Origin: Geosiphon pyriformis
Lineage: Eukaryota; Glomeromycota; Glomeromycetes; Archaeosporales; Geosiphonaceae
Assembly: GCA_016748015.1 (NCBI GenBank)
Contig: JAAOMT010000009.1
Coordinates: forward strand, 1,004,970 to 1,068,969
Direction: 5' to 3'
DNA length: 64,000 bases
Shown here: positions 24,111 through 34,776 of the stretch, piece by piece
Position numbering within the stretch: position 1 is the stretch's first letter
Layout: each line of letters starts with the position of its first letter
Made by a program: the position numbers and the translations under genes
The notes under the pieces: generated by a model
Database searches by the model: none
What the model was told of the DNA's origin: nothing
Seen by the model: the letters and a program-made list of their open reading frames with translations, nothing else

Positions 24111-26309
24111 TCAAACCAATAACTTCAAACCAGCTACCTGTTCCAACGTTTCCTTGGCAAATCCTTTCGACGCGGCGCGAGTCAATAGTGGTGTGACAGG
24201 CGTTTCTTTCCATGAACTCCAGACTTTTTCTAGACCATTAATTGCATCTGAAGAGATGGCAATACAGAAAATGGCATCAAATCCTCCGGCTATTTCAAAG
24301 GAATATTTGGACTCGGTGTTGGTAATTATTAGAATGTGAGGACTCATTATATATTTTGGCTTACCTCCTGGAACTCCCGCCATAATAACACCGGGAACCT
24401 CCAATGACGCGTCTAATAATCGGGTTTGCGATGGTGGCTCAATAGGAACATCCGATAATTCTGACATTTCACGCAGAAGCTCCCGTATAGACTTTTGTTT
24501 TAAAAGTGATGTAGGTTTTTCACATGGATGAAGATCGAGAGTGCAATAGATACGGAATTAGAAGATGTAACTATCAAATTTTGTGAAGAAATCACTTTGA
24601 ACTTATTACCCTAACCCTAATACCAGCAAGGGTTAGTTCAGAAAGTCCCTTAAAAATCTTGAATGTAAAATTTGATTATCTCTTTCGTACTTGAAATTTT
24701 AAGAAAACATCTGCCAGGAGATTTACAATAGTATTATTTCCGGCAAGGCGGTGCAACTTTTAATGAAAAAATCAAATTAATCTTAACTTGTTGTATTAAA
24801 TAATAAATCATGGAAATGAATCTTCTAACCTCAGATCCTTTAACCTGAGATCCCAAAAGAATGCCTTGATTATATGCCTTCTCATCAAGTGAATATAACT
24901 TTGATAACTGGGACATGATATCAGGTATAGTTTTGTTGTATGCTCCAAGTTTGGTCCAAATTGCATTTGCTATATTGGACATAAGGAAGTTAATCACATG
25001 CAGATTTGAATAAGATTAAAAGATTACCAGACCTTGATCAAGATTTGCCTTCCGCCATGCTAGTACCTTTGTGGCCATACTTGGAGTATCAGATCCAGCA
25101 TCAACATCAGCTAGAAGAAGAATAAATTCTGGCGGAAGTGCAAAAGGTGTAACTAGATTATCCCATCTGTTGATTAAAAGAAGGATTAATATCAAAATTT
25201 GAATCCCCTAAAAATGAACGGAATTAAAATAATTACGGAGATTCTGGAGAAACAATTTTAGAAAGATCTTCCATATCAATGTTTTCCTCCTAAGGTGAAA
25301 AGATTTACTCAAATCTAGAGAAAAATATAAATCAACGCATCAAAATTTATACACCTACCTCTTTACTCATGATTGGATCCAGTATTTTTGGAGAGAAGCG
25401 ACGATGAATATGACTTCCCCATACAGCGGTGGCAACATCAAATCCTGATCCAATTTTTCCTTGGGCGAGGCAATGGCAAAATTGTGCAACATTATGCACT
25501 AGCTTCCTACCATAAATGTTACTTTCTTCGTTCTCCTCGTCAACGTAGATAACATTAAAGTGAATGAATAAAGCAGCGACAAGGGAGGTTATCATGGCTG
25601 CCGAAGAGCCTAAGCCGGTTTTGTGAACTTCTTTTAATGTTGTATTCAACTTGCAGAAAGGCTCCAAGAGCCGCATGGAGGAGATCGAAGGAGAGAGCTT
25701 ATGATTTCCTAGCTTTAAATTTTAGAGTTCAATGGCATGACCTAAGAAGCACAGTGAAGCAACCGATGACCAGCTAGGGCTTTGTAAATCATGTTTAGTA
25801 CCTGTTCACGTTGAGAATAAAAATCATTGTCACCCAGAATATATATTCTCAACCCAGAACGTATTTTCTCTTCAAACCGATCGAATGTAATCCGTTGCGC
25901 GATTACACCTAAGCTATACCGAAGAGCTATTTCGACTAATCGATTTTGTAAGTGTTTGTCACTAATTTGGGAATGTAACTTTTATTTTAAATGTGTTTTG
26001 CTAAGAGGAAGCGAAAAGAAAGTATCTCCTTAAATATAACCTCTTCTTCAAGATATCAAAAGATCCCCCTGTTGTTACAATTGAATATTCCCATGTTGCG
26101 TTTAGAAATTGAGGTGAATTGACAATTATTTTGCCATTTGACGTTAATTCTCCAGGTTTGATAACAGTATAAAAACGCGCTCCTGTTCCAATCACGAGGC
26201 CGTCATAATCTCGGTCAAGAACTAGGTATCCACCGGTCAGAAGAACTTTTCCGGGAGCAGACACTACTGTCAATGCGGAGCCTGCAGACATAACTTTTCC
26301 AGTTAACAT
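24111..26309 (-). CDS. ERG8: Phosphomevalonate kinase, multi-exon
   Basis: Phosphorylates phosphomevalonate to diphosphomevalonate in the mevalonate/sterol pathway. It is a GHMP kinase: the N-terminus has SAPGKVLLTGGYLVLD, the ATP-binding Gly/Ser loop is KTGLGSSAAMITSLVAAL (about 25.6 kb), then GKIGSGFDVATAVWGS. The C-terminal part has GSELHRLAGNN, IEPPSQTRLLDASLEVPGV and the closing AGGFDAIFCIAIS motif. It ends GLKLLV-stop at 24111. Exon joins were traced through at least the last five exons and all stay in frame. The last intron (24364-24290, 75 nt) is a multiple of three and contains no in-frame stop. The start at 26309 (MLTGKVMSAGS) is likely, but the second Met (MSAGSALTVV) is also possible. 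Confidence 0.93.
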
Positions 26310-26828
26310 TTACATCCATTTGTTATTATAAATTTACCTCATATCTGATAAAGTCAAAAATGTCATTATCTCGAAGATGCCTACTTAAAAGATAATCTAG
26401 ACATTGTGCATATTTGTTTTTGGAAAATCAAAAAAATCTAACATTTCAATAAAACAGGTTATTAAATTCCACAATAGCTCGAATAAGGATAGTACTTGTA
26501 TATTTCACACATCAAATACTAGTATTTCACAAACAAGTTTTGTAGATCACTATCTTACAGGACAAAACTATATACGATAAAAAAATAGCTGTTTTACATG
26601 TGGCAAAAAATCAACCTCTCTAAAAATTAAAAAGAAAAAATAAAGTGAAATAAATTAAAATTTTCCAATAGGTGGAAAAATAAATATCTATATTTTGTAG
26701 AAAAAACTAGCGGGATAATTTAAATATTTTCAGGAGATTAGTCACCCCTAGAAAATGGTTTTTAATATGGGACCTAAAATTTCCCATGCTGAGTTTCGAA
26801 TTGAAATGTTCATGACAAAGCCTGTCAA
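26310..26828. other. Intergenic spacer, ERG8 promoter side / eIF4E2 3' side
   Basis: AT-rich noncoding DNA. It should hold the ERG8 promoter and the 3' UTR of the upstream minus-strand gene. Nothing else seen. Confidence 0.5.
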
Positions 26829-29166
26829 TCATAAATTTGTGTCAGAGATAGGGGCTTCCGAGCCATTATATTTGTCACCGTTATCATGATGGACACCCTC
26901 TTTCATGTCATAGTCGAGATCATTTTCACGTCCTTCGGAAAAATTGTTGCCTGAATAATTGGTGTTTTGATCTGCGTCGTCGACAATGGCGTCAACATCA
27001 ATTGTTATGATATCAGGCGCCGATAAGTTCATCTCCGTGTGAGGTTGCTCAAGATTCTCCGTATCATCAAGATTTGATATCTGTGAATTTGCTTTTTCTT
27101 GTGCCTCTTTCTGAGCCTTTTGTGAATTTTCGAGCTCTTGCTTAAGACTCTCCAGGGACAGATAAACACGATTATTATATGAAGTACCCGACTTGAGAGC
27201 ATCTTCATTGAACTTAATAAATTAATTTTAGATAAAACAAAAATGATTAAACAATCCAAATTCCATTCAAGTTCTTTGAGTTTCAGTTTTTTAGAAGCAA
27301 TCAAACCTGGAAATCCATTCCGATCCCTTTTTCATATTGTAAATCAAGAATCTTTAGTAATCGCATCCTGAATTAAGATAAATTAATCAATAGATCATAG
27401 TAATGACAGATGTATCAAGAAATGCTCAAAATAAAACCAACCCTATCCCATTTATAATAGCAACATTATCTTTATCCCTCACCCATACAGCAATTCTATC
27501 CCCTCGCGTTCTACGAGACATTACTTTGAGAAAAAACTTGTTAATATTCAATAATTTTAATGGTATATACAAAATGACATTAGATGACATACCGGCACCA
27601 CAAATATCATCATTTTCGTCCAATTCCTCACCGACCAAAGAATAGACAAGCCAAGACCAACATCTATCGAGCAATTGCGGATTCCTCATTGAAATAACCC
27701 ATTTTCCACCCTAATATACCAAAATTAAAGCAGTAATTCAACTTGATTAAAGAGAAAAATTGAAAATTTACATTAGCATTCGCAGGATCTTCCCACATCG
27801 GTTTAATCTTGTCTTTGAATATATGGAAATTGGTGTTCATTTCCAATTGGCTTGGCTTTTTGACCCAATTAAAATAGCGGCAAAAAGTCTCAACCTAAAA
27901 AGAAATGCATTCATTTACTACATCAGTATAATATAGACATTAATAGGTGGGTATGGTAAAACTTTGTTGAAATATAATCGCGGGATTTTACCGTATTGAA
28001 AGTACCAATTGTCTGCAAATTTTCCTCATAAGAAAGTTGCAAAGTAGGTGTTTTTGGTCCGGGCGTCATTACTGATTTACTATCGTAATACATGGTCCTT
28101 ATTCCATTTAAATACGGAAAATTTATACATAGTTCAGCCTACTGACAAAAATCTTGTGCAATTTTACTTATATTAAAACAAACCATGAGTGCTGGAGAGG
28201 ATGAGGTTTTTCCAATTCCTTCATAAACTTTGATGATAAACGATGTACATCATCCATAGCCGAGTTATAACTTCTAGACCTCATTAAAGGAAATCCACCG
28301 GGTATCAGAAGAGGGGAGGAGGAGGAGGTCGAGCCACCAGTGGAACGTTGCGCATTCCCAGAAGGAGTCCGCTGAAGTGGTTTTCCACCAGCGAAACTGT
28401 TAAAAGTTTCGACAGATAGTTTTGGTCGAGCTGAGGATGTGCTTCGAAAGCTGGATGTTTTTGAAAAATTTCCCATTGTGACTTTGGATTCTTTATCCGA
28501 GGTAGTAGTTAGGTTCAGTTTAGCCCAACGTTCGTTATTTTCCCGTATAACATTGATATTAAAATCGGCAAAGTTTGGAGGAAGGCTGAGTCTGTTAGAA
28601 CTTTTAGAACTGTTATTATTACTGCCAGCCCCAAGGGACGGAGCAATCCACGGATGCAATCCGCTACTAGAGAGATTGAACCGTGGATCTTGAGAATTAG
28701 ATCTGGTTAAGTTATCACTATTGTGACTCGATCGAGGGCTTTTTGACCTAGTTGACTCTTTATTTTTACTTCCGTTATTCTTGGGTCCAGGACTTCGGGA
28801 TCTTGGACGATCCTGGCTTTTTGGTGTATCTAAAAGTTTGTCACCAGATGGACTTTTTGGTCTACCAGAAGGGCTTTTCCCGCGTTTGTCGCCTAAAATA
28901 TTCTTGTTATGCGATAAACTTTTATCTCTCAAAGGACCCCTTTCTCTTGAAGGACTTCTGTCCCTTGAAGTTGCATTTATACGCGCGTTAAATATTTCCA
29001 GCAGATCCGAGTGAGAAGCCCGAGTTCCAGAAGACATGTGTGCTAAACTTTGAGTGTTAAGAATACCATTCGGTTTAGTTGCGGAGTTAACAAATTTAAC
29101 GTTGATGGTAGGAATTGGTGAGGTAACTGAAGAACCTGATGAAGAGCGAGAGTGTTCAGATGGCAT
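26829..29166 (-). CDS. Class II eIF4E (4EHP/eIF4E2-like) cap-binding protein with long N-terminal extension
   Basis: The 4EHP class binds the mRNA cap and usually represses or redirects translation. Exon 1 encodes about 330 residues of Ser/Arg/Pro-rich, RS-like low-complexity sequence (SRDRSPSRERGPLRDKS and similar). The eIF4E fold then starts at HPLQHSWTMYYDSK, followed by TLQLSYEENLQTIGTFNT, FHIFKDKIKPMWEDPAN, GGKWVISMRNPQLLDRCW, ICGAVMSRRTRGDRIAVW and an acidic tail ending EAPISDTNL. The cap-stacking Trp of W56 (human numbering) is Tyr (LSYEEN), as in class II; the W102 and W166 equivalents (PMWED, IAVW) are present. The W73 equivalent, in the eIF4G/4E-BP interface, is Cys (VETFCRYF, codon 27880-27882). 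Six introns were traced in phase. The ATG at 29166 is the first in frame. Confidence 0.92.
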
Positions 29167-29886
29167 AGCTCGTGAAACACAGCTGATTTTAAATGACCTA
29201 TTAAAATAAATATATTACAAGTTTTCCGTTTGCTAATGACTTTCTAACGATCCTCTTGTAGTTTAGACAACAGAAAGCGATTAAAGACCTTAAGAAATGT
29301 GTAAACCTTTTTATAATGCGCGCCGATAAAATTTGTACCACTTCAATAGACAAAAGCTCTGAAGATTGGTACCAAAAAAGGTCACACAAAGTTCACCAAA
29401 TTCGAAGACCTCATCCTTGCATTCAAACTAAATGTCGAAAAAAAAAAATCTGCGCCATGCTTAATTCTCTAAAATTTTTCGGGTTAAGTTGATCCCCAAA
29501 CTTTTTGACTCTGGGCTTTTTTACCTAACGATATTTGGATGGTGTAGTGAGGTCACTATATTTGTCAAAAATCTGTCAAGCACAATAGAAATAGATATTA
29601 CGCCAACGCCCTACAGAGTTGATCTCCGATTCCCCGATGAATAAAGTTCAAATATATTATCATATGATAATACATATAAAACCTATCAGTTTGAGGTTTT
29701 CCTCCAAGTTTTCGAACATCCTCTTTTTAGTTGAACAAAGTGACTACACAAAATAGTCTCTTTGACTTTCCTCTTATAAACGAATTCTCAATAACTATCA
29801 ACGAAAGTCTTAATTGTTTTCATTTCTTAATCCCTTTAAAAATCTTTACAGTCCTAAGTTATAAGCCAATTTATAACATTTCAAAC
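29167..29886. promoter_or_regulatory. Divergent intergenic region, eIF4E2 (-) / VAMP7 (+)
   Basis: About 720 bp between two divergent start codons. It contains the palindrome TAGTGAGGTCACTA at 29545-29558. An open minus-strand frame (29389-29201) and a frame open upstream of the VAMP7 ATG look like leader sequence, not genes. Confidence 0.4.
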
Positions 29887-31096
29887 ATGAGTCTTGTATA
29901 CGGCTTGGTTGCTCGTGGCCCTGTTATTCTGACTGAATATACCAGCTCCTCTGGAAATTTTACTCAAAGTATAATTTATGAACCCAATCATGATTGACGT
30001 GATGTATTAATTAAATTCTCAAAGCCGGACAACATATTAACTTTGATCCTCCTAAAAAGTTACTCAGGCTATACTGGAAAAGATTCCCCCTAACAACTCA
30101 AAGTTGACCTACGTTTATGACAGGTATTCTCTAGAAAATTTCGGCTATCATTTCTTTCCATGCAAAAAATATCAATAATCCTTCATCTTTATCTCAGATA
30201 TCTTTTTCACTATATTTGCGAAGATGGGCTTACATATATGTGCATGGCTGATGATACCTTTGGTCGCCGTATTCCGTTTGCCTTTTTACAAGATATAAAA
30301 GAGCGATTTTTAGCTACATATTCTAAAGACCGAGCAAACACTGCGTTGCCATATGGAATGAATGAATTTTCAAAAGTCATTGCGAAACAAATGGTAACTA
30401 GAGCTTAGAAATCTTCTCGATATCTGATTAAGTATTTTAAATTAATCACTACTTTTATAGGAATATTTTTCGACAAATCCAGGTGCTGATAAAATTAAAC
30501 AAGTTCATGGTGAAATTGAGCAAGTCAAAGACGTCATGGTTCATAATATTGGTATAAGCAACAATATCTTGAGAGCTTTTGAAAATCCTCGGACTCTTCT
30601 CACCATTCTATGACCTAGTTACATTAAGTTTCTTTTTTGTGAATAGAGCGTGTTCTAGAACGAGGAGAAAGGATTGAACTTCTTGTTGATAAAACGGACA
30701 ATTTGAATCAACAAGCATTCGCCTTCAGGAAACGTAGTACCGCGTTGAAGGTTTTGTAACGCTCCATTATTTATTGAATATTTGATGGAATTAATATATC
30801 AATATGTTTTATCCAATTCAGCGGTCGATGTGGTGGAAAAATACTAAACTGATGATCCTCTTAGTGTTTGTGATTATTGTGAGTGCTTTTTCCAAGTAAC
30901 TTAATAATTTTTTTTCAAACTTTATTAACTTTTTAAATACCCAATTGCAATAGTTAATCACATATGGGTTAGCTTCATCGGTTTGCGGATTTCCAAGTAA
31001 GTTTTTGAATACTTTTTCCAAAGATTTAAAATTATAATATTTATCTAACAATAATTTGCTTATGTAGCATGGGATGCTTGCCGTAGTGGAAATTAA
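29887..31096 (+). CDS. VAMP7-like R-SNARE with longin domain, multi-exon
   Basis: R-SNARE for fusion with endosomes, vacuole or plasma membrane. The N-terminal longin domain starts MSLVYGLVARGPVILTEY and continues FTQITQAILEKIPPNNSKLTY, FHYICEDGLTYMCMADDTFG and AFLQDIKERFLATY. The SNARE motif follows (KIKQVHGEIEQVKDVMVHNI|ERVLERGERIELLVDKTDNL) with the zero-layer Arg in LERGERI. After RSMWWKNTKLMILLVFVII comes one C-terminal membrane anchor, then a short tail with two Cys (VCGFPTWDACRSGN). The last exons are very short and were joined by GT-AG sites; the second exon starts at the AAAAAG acceptor, which restores FTQITQAIL. The vertebrate VAMP7 tail is similar. The plant VAMP71/72 and yeast Nyv1 groups are the nearest alternatives. 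Confidence 0.9.
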
Positions 31097-32453
31097 AGTA
31101 AAATCTTTTGATACATTTGAGGAACTTTTTTTATTTAGCATTTAATAATTTATATTTTATGATAATTGCTTGTATTGAATTTAATTCCAAATTAAAAATG
31201 GCACTTCAATAGGTTTTAGTCAGTGTGATGCTTAATTGTCACATGGTCGCAATTCCAAATCATAGATGCAATTAGTTGCAACTCATGTGATACTTATTTG
31301 TCACATTTGCAATCTTATTTTTATTTTAAATGTTAATAAATTAAAATATGTAAAAATTTGTTAAAAATTACAATATAAATAAAATAAGTAAAATTTTAAA
31401 TTTATTAAATAAATAAACATTTATAATTTAAATAAAACAAATATGCAATTATTATTGTTTAAATTTTTAGTATAAAATACAAATTAATTAAAAAAATTTA
31501 TATAATTATTTTTAACTATTTTTATTTATTATTTACATGTGTTTTTCTATTTTTTCAAGTATTAAAGTTTGTTTAAAAAAAGACAATTAATTTTATATGT
31601 GCAAAATTATTCAAAAAAATTGTTTTAATGTTTTGAAAATTAGATTTTAAATTTTAGATTTTTTATTAAAAAATTATAATTTGTTTATTCATTTGAATAT
31701 TTATTTATTTTTTATATTTTTTAATTTATAAATATAATATTGTTTATTAATGCATTCTTTTATTTGTTATGTAAACTTTTTTTTTTTAGACTATATAAGC
31801 TTAAAATTATTATCAAGTTGACAGCGCCGACAAATTTTTTTTCGTGTTTTATTTTAAATCTAGGTGGAATATTTTAATAAAAACTGCTTTTTATTTCATC
31901 TCTTAAAAATAAAACACTAGCTTTGTCAAGAATCAATTGCCAGTATTTCCGTTGTTTTCTTTACATTAAAAAAACAACAATCTAAACTTCTATTGATTAC
32001 ATTTTTTTGTGCTCAAAAAAAGAAAAATATATGAGATTAAAATCTTAAAAACCGTTTTTTAGCTGCAAAATGGATTATTATGATCTTAAATTGGTTTCAA
32101 ACAAAAAATTTTTTTTGGCTTTATTATCTCAACCATTTTTTCTTTGGTAATAAATTTTTTATGAACATATCTTTTTAAATTCAACCATAAAATTAATGAA
32201 AAAAGCTATAAATGCTAATAAACTTATTATTCAAAATAAAATATATTGACTGTAATGTGCAAAAAATGCTGATTACTTGAAAACTTGATATATTTTTAAA
32301 GTTTTATATAAAGCATTATTTATTTTCAAAATAATAAATATATACAAATAATAAATGTAAAAAAATTTTCAATTTATAAATGTTTACCAATCAACCTCAA
32401 ATCCGTGACTTATATAACAAAACAAGTCGCCATCGATATTTCGTGAACCTAAA
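31097..32453. other. AT-rich spacer between VAMP7 and Sam50
   Basis: From about 31.3 to 32.4 kb, AT-rich sequence with A/T runs and no recognisable gene or transposon protein. The left part holds a short repeat pair (separate entry). The last 100 bp serve as Sam50 leader/promoter. Confidence 0.6.
31225..31313. repeat. Short direct-repeat pair with internal dyads
   Basis: Copy 1 (31225-31254) is GTGATGCTTAATTGTCACAT then GGTCGCAATT. Copy 2 (31287-31313) is GTGATACTTATTTGTCACAT then TTGCAAT. Each begins and ends its first 18 bp with GTGA/TCAC, an imperfect dyad. Between them, TGCAATTAGTTGCA (31267-31280) is another inverted repeat. This could be a transcription-factor cluster or the relic of a small inverted-repeat element. 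Confidence 0.45.
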
Positions 32454-34676
32454 ATGGCTGCTGAAACCGAGGTAATTTTTGTTCTTTAGCCACTTGATTT
32501 TCTGAAAGGCATTCCTTCTCCCAACACAAAGTCCTAGAAATTTTCTTGCCTCAATTTCCCACACACGAACTTCATGTTTCTAGTTTTCCTTGAAGACTCC
32601 TCAGACGAAGGTTGCCGAAAAAATTCTCAATGATAGTGTTGAAGCTCTAAAACAGCTTAGAAGAGAGCGAGAGACGGCTCAACAAAAGCTGGAAGCTTTG
32701 GTACAGTTTCACCTCTTTTTCAAAGAGTATGAAAAATTTACATGTAGTGCTGAAGTTCCTCTTATTATTTCAACTCGGCTTGCATTAGGTCTCTTCAAAA
32801 GTTCACGAAAAATTCTATATTCATTCTTTTCGAATATATGGAGCAAAAAAGACGCGCCCGTCTCTTTTTGAGGCTGTTTTAAATCCAGCCTTGAAGGTGT
32901 CTACTTTGGGGGGTGTAATTGATCAAACTATTGAGGCAACCAATAGACTGCAACGACTTGATATATTTAAAGAGGTTGATGTGATGCTAGATACTGCCAC
33001 TGATCCATTGGCTTCTCCAGGAGCTTTGGACGTAAAACTCTATTTGGAAGAAAAAAGTAGATTTTGGGTTAAAACCGGGACTGAAATTGCCAATAATGCT
33101 GGAAGCGCGGTAATTGCCTAATTTCTTAAATTTATACGTAGGAACATATTTCAATAAATACTCATATACTTTTATTTATAGAATGTCTCCTTGAACATAA
33201 GAAATATATTTGGTGGTGCAGAGACTTTAGAGACATATATGTCGGCCGGTACACAATTCTCGCATGTATTTGAGGTGTGATCTCGATTGCACTTGATCTC
33301 GATATCAGGAATGAGAATTCATTCTCTAATACAGGTGGATTATCCAGTTAACATGCTCCCTAGTTCTGTTTAGCAAAACCAATCAATGGGAACCCAGACT
33401 CCAAAATTGATATCTCCGCCTTTAGCTTAACAAAAAATAATCAGCCTTGGAGCTCACATGAGGAAATACTTAGAGGCGCGGCATTAAGATGGAGGGTAAG
33501 GGCAAATAGTTATATTTTCTTTTTTGCCAAGAAATCCATCGATCACCATTGAACATTTTCCATTTGAAAAGATACGTTCTGCCGTCGGATATCACGAATT
33601 CAGTCTGGGTTCGACTTGGAGACAAATATGTAATATTGGGGAACAGGCTACATTGAGGTAGACTATTTTTGGTGCTCAATGGTAAATCCTATTCCGCTCA
33701 CTTTTTTATTTTATAGCATCAGAGAATCCGCTGGTCATTCCCTAAAGTCATCTATAACATATTTATTTGTACGCGACAAACGGGATGATATAATGCTCCC
33801 GGGCCGTGGGTATTACATTAAGCTTTTTCAGGTTTGGTGTCTTCCTCAACTTTATGAAAAAAAAAAGCTTCATTTATCTAGAGAAAATTGATCTCCTTTA
33901 TAGGAGTTTGCCGGGTTAGGTGGGGATGTACATTTTATGAAACATGAACTTGAAAGCCAGGTCAACTTCTCGCTTGGAAAAGGATTTGTTTGTATTTTTA
34001 ATTATATTCGTGTACATTTTTTACTCTCATTTTCCTCAAAGGCTCTTACGTCATAGATTCTTAGCGGATCGTATCGCAACGGAATTCTTCTACCTCTGAA
34101 GAATCAAAAATCGAAAATTAGCGATAGATTTTTTCTTGGAGGAGCTCAATCTATACGAGGATTCAAATTGAATGGAATTGGTCCAATTGAAGACAGGAGT
34201 GAGTTTGAGTTTAATGAAACTTTCGCTGTAAATGCTCTTTACTGATTTACTGCTATAATTGCAGGAGATTCTCTTGGGGGTGATGCATATTTGGCAGCCG
34301 GGCTAAGTTTGTTCACGCCACTACCCAAACTTGGACGTTACCCTGTGAAAGGACATTTATTTATAAATGGAGGGAGCTTGATCCAGTTAAACCAAAGTAT
34401 GTCTCCAAATATTGCTTGTTTATTTGAGCCTTATAATAGCCGATCTATAGCCTATATCTTAAATTATGATTTGTATATCGGATAATTCAAGGGCAGCCTC
34501 TGATGACAAACCTAAATCGTCTTCATTACGCTCCTAGCGTCTCAACCGGGTTGGGTATCGTATATCGAAGCAGTATTTTAAGGCTGGAGCTGAATTTTTG
34601 TTTGCCATTGCTGGCTACAACAACCGACAAAGTAAAAAAAGGTCTCCAATTGGGATTAGGGTTCAATTTCTGGTGA
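32454..34676 (+). CDS. SAM50: Sam50/Tob55, outer-membrane beta-barrel assembly protein (Omp85 family)
   Basis: Core of the mitochondrial SAM complex that inserts beta-barrel proteins, and partner of MICOS. The N-terminus MAAETE and the coiled KTPQTKVAEKILNDSVEALK lead into a single POTRA domain (VHEKFYIHSFRIYGAKKTRP, SLFEAVLNPALKVSTLGGVI, RLQRLDIFKEVDVMLD). A beta-barrel follows with FFLGGAQSIRGFKLNGIGP, YLAAGLSLFTPLPKLGRYP and VKGHLFINGG. The C-terminus reads SILRLELNFCLPLLATTTDK and GLQLGLGFNFW-stop, the usual terminal strand. The intron 32701-32789 was placed by phase (KLEAL|VSSKVHEKF); the readthrough frame there is a shadow. Middle exon borders are approximate. Tail-to-tail with DPH1, about 100 bp apart. 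Confidence 0.93.
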
Positions 34677-34776
34677 TTAGAAATACCTATGATTATGAGA
34701 ATGGGATCAACTAGCGATAACCAAGACATATTTGCAAATTCATCCATATTTGCTTTCAAACTTTATTGATCATACA

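Noticed and set aside
24097-24339. Plus-strand open frame over ERG8
   Set aside because: Shadow of the last ERG8 exons, which encode the conserved C-terminus on the minus strand.
29201-29389. Small minus-strand frame upstream of eIF4E2
   Set aside because: No recognisable sequence; separated by stops from the eIF4E2 start; probably 5' leader.
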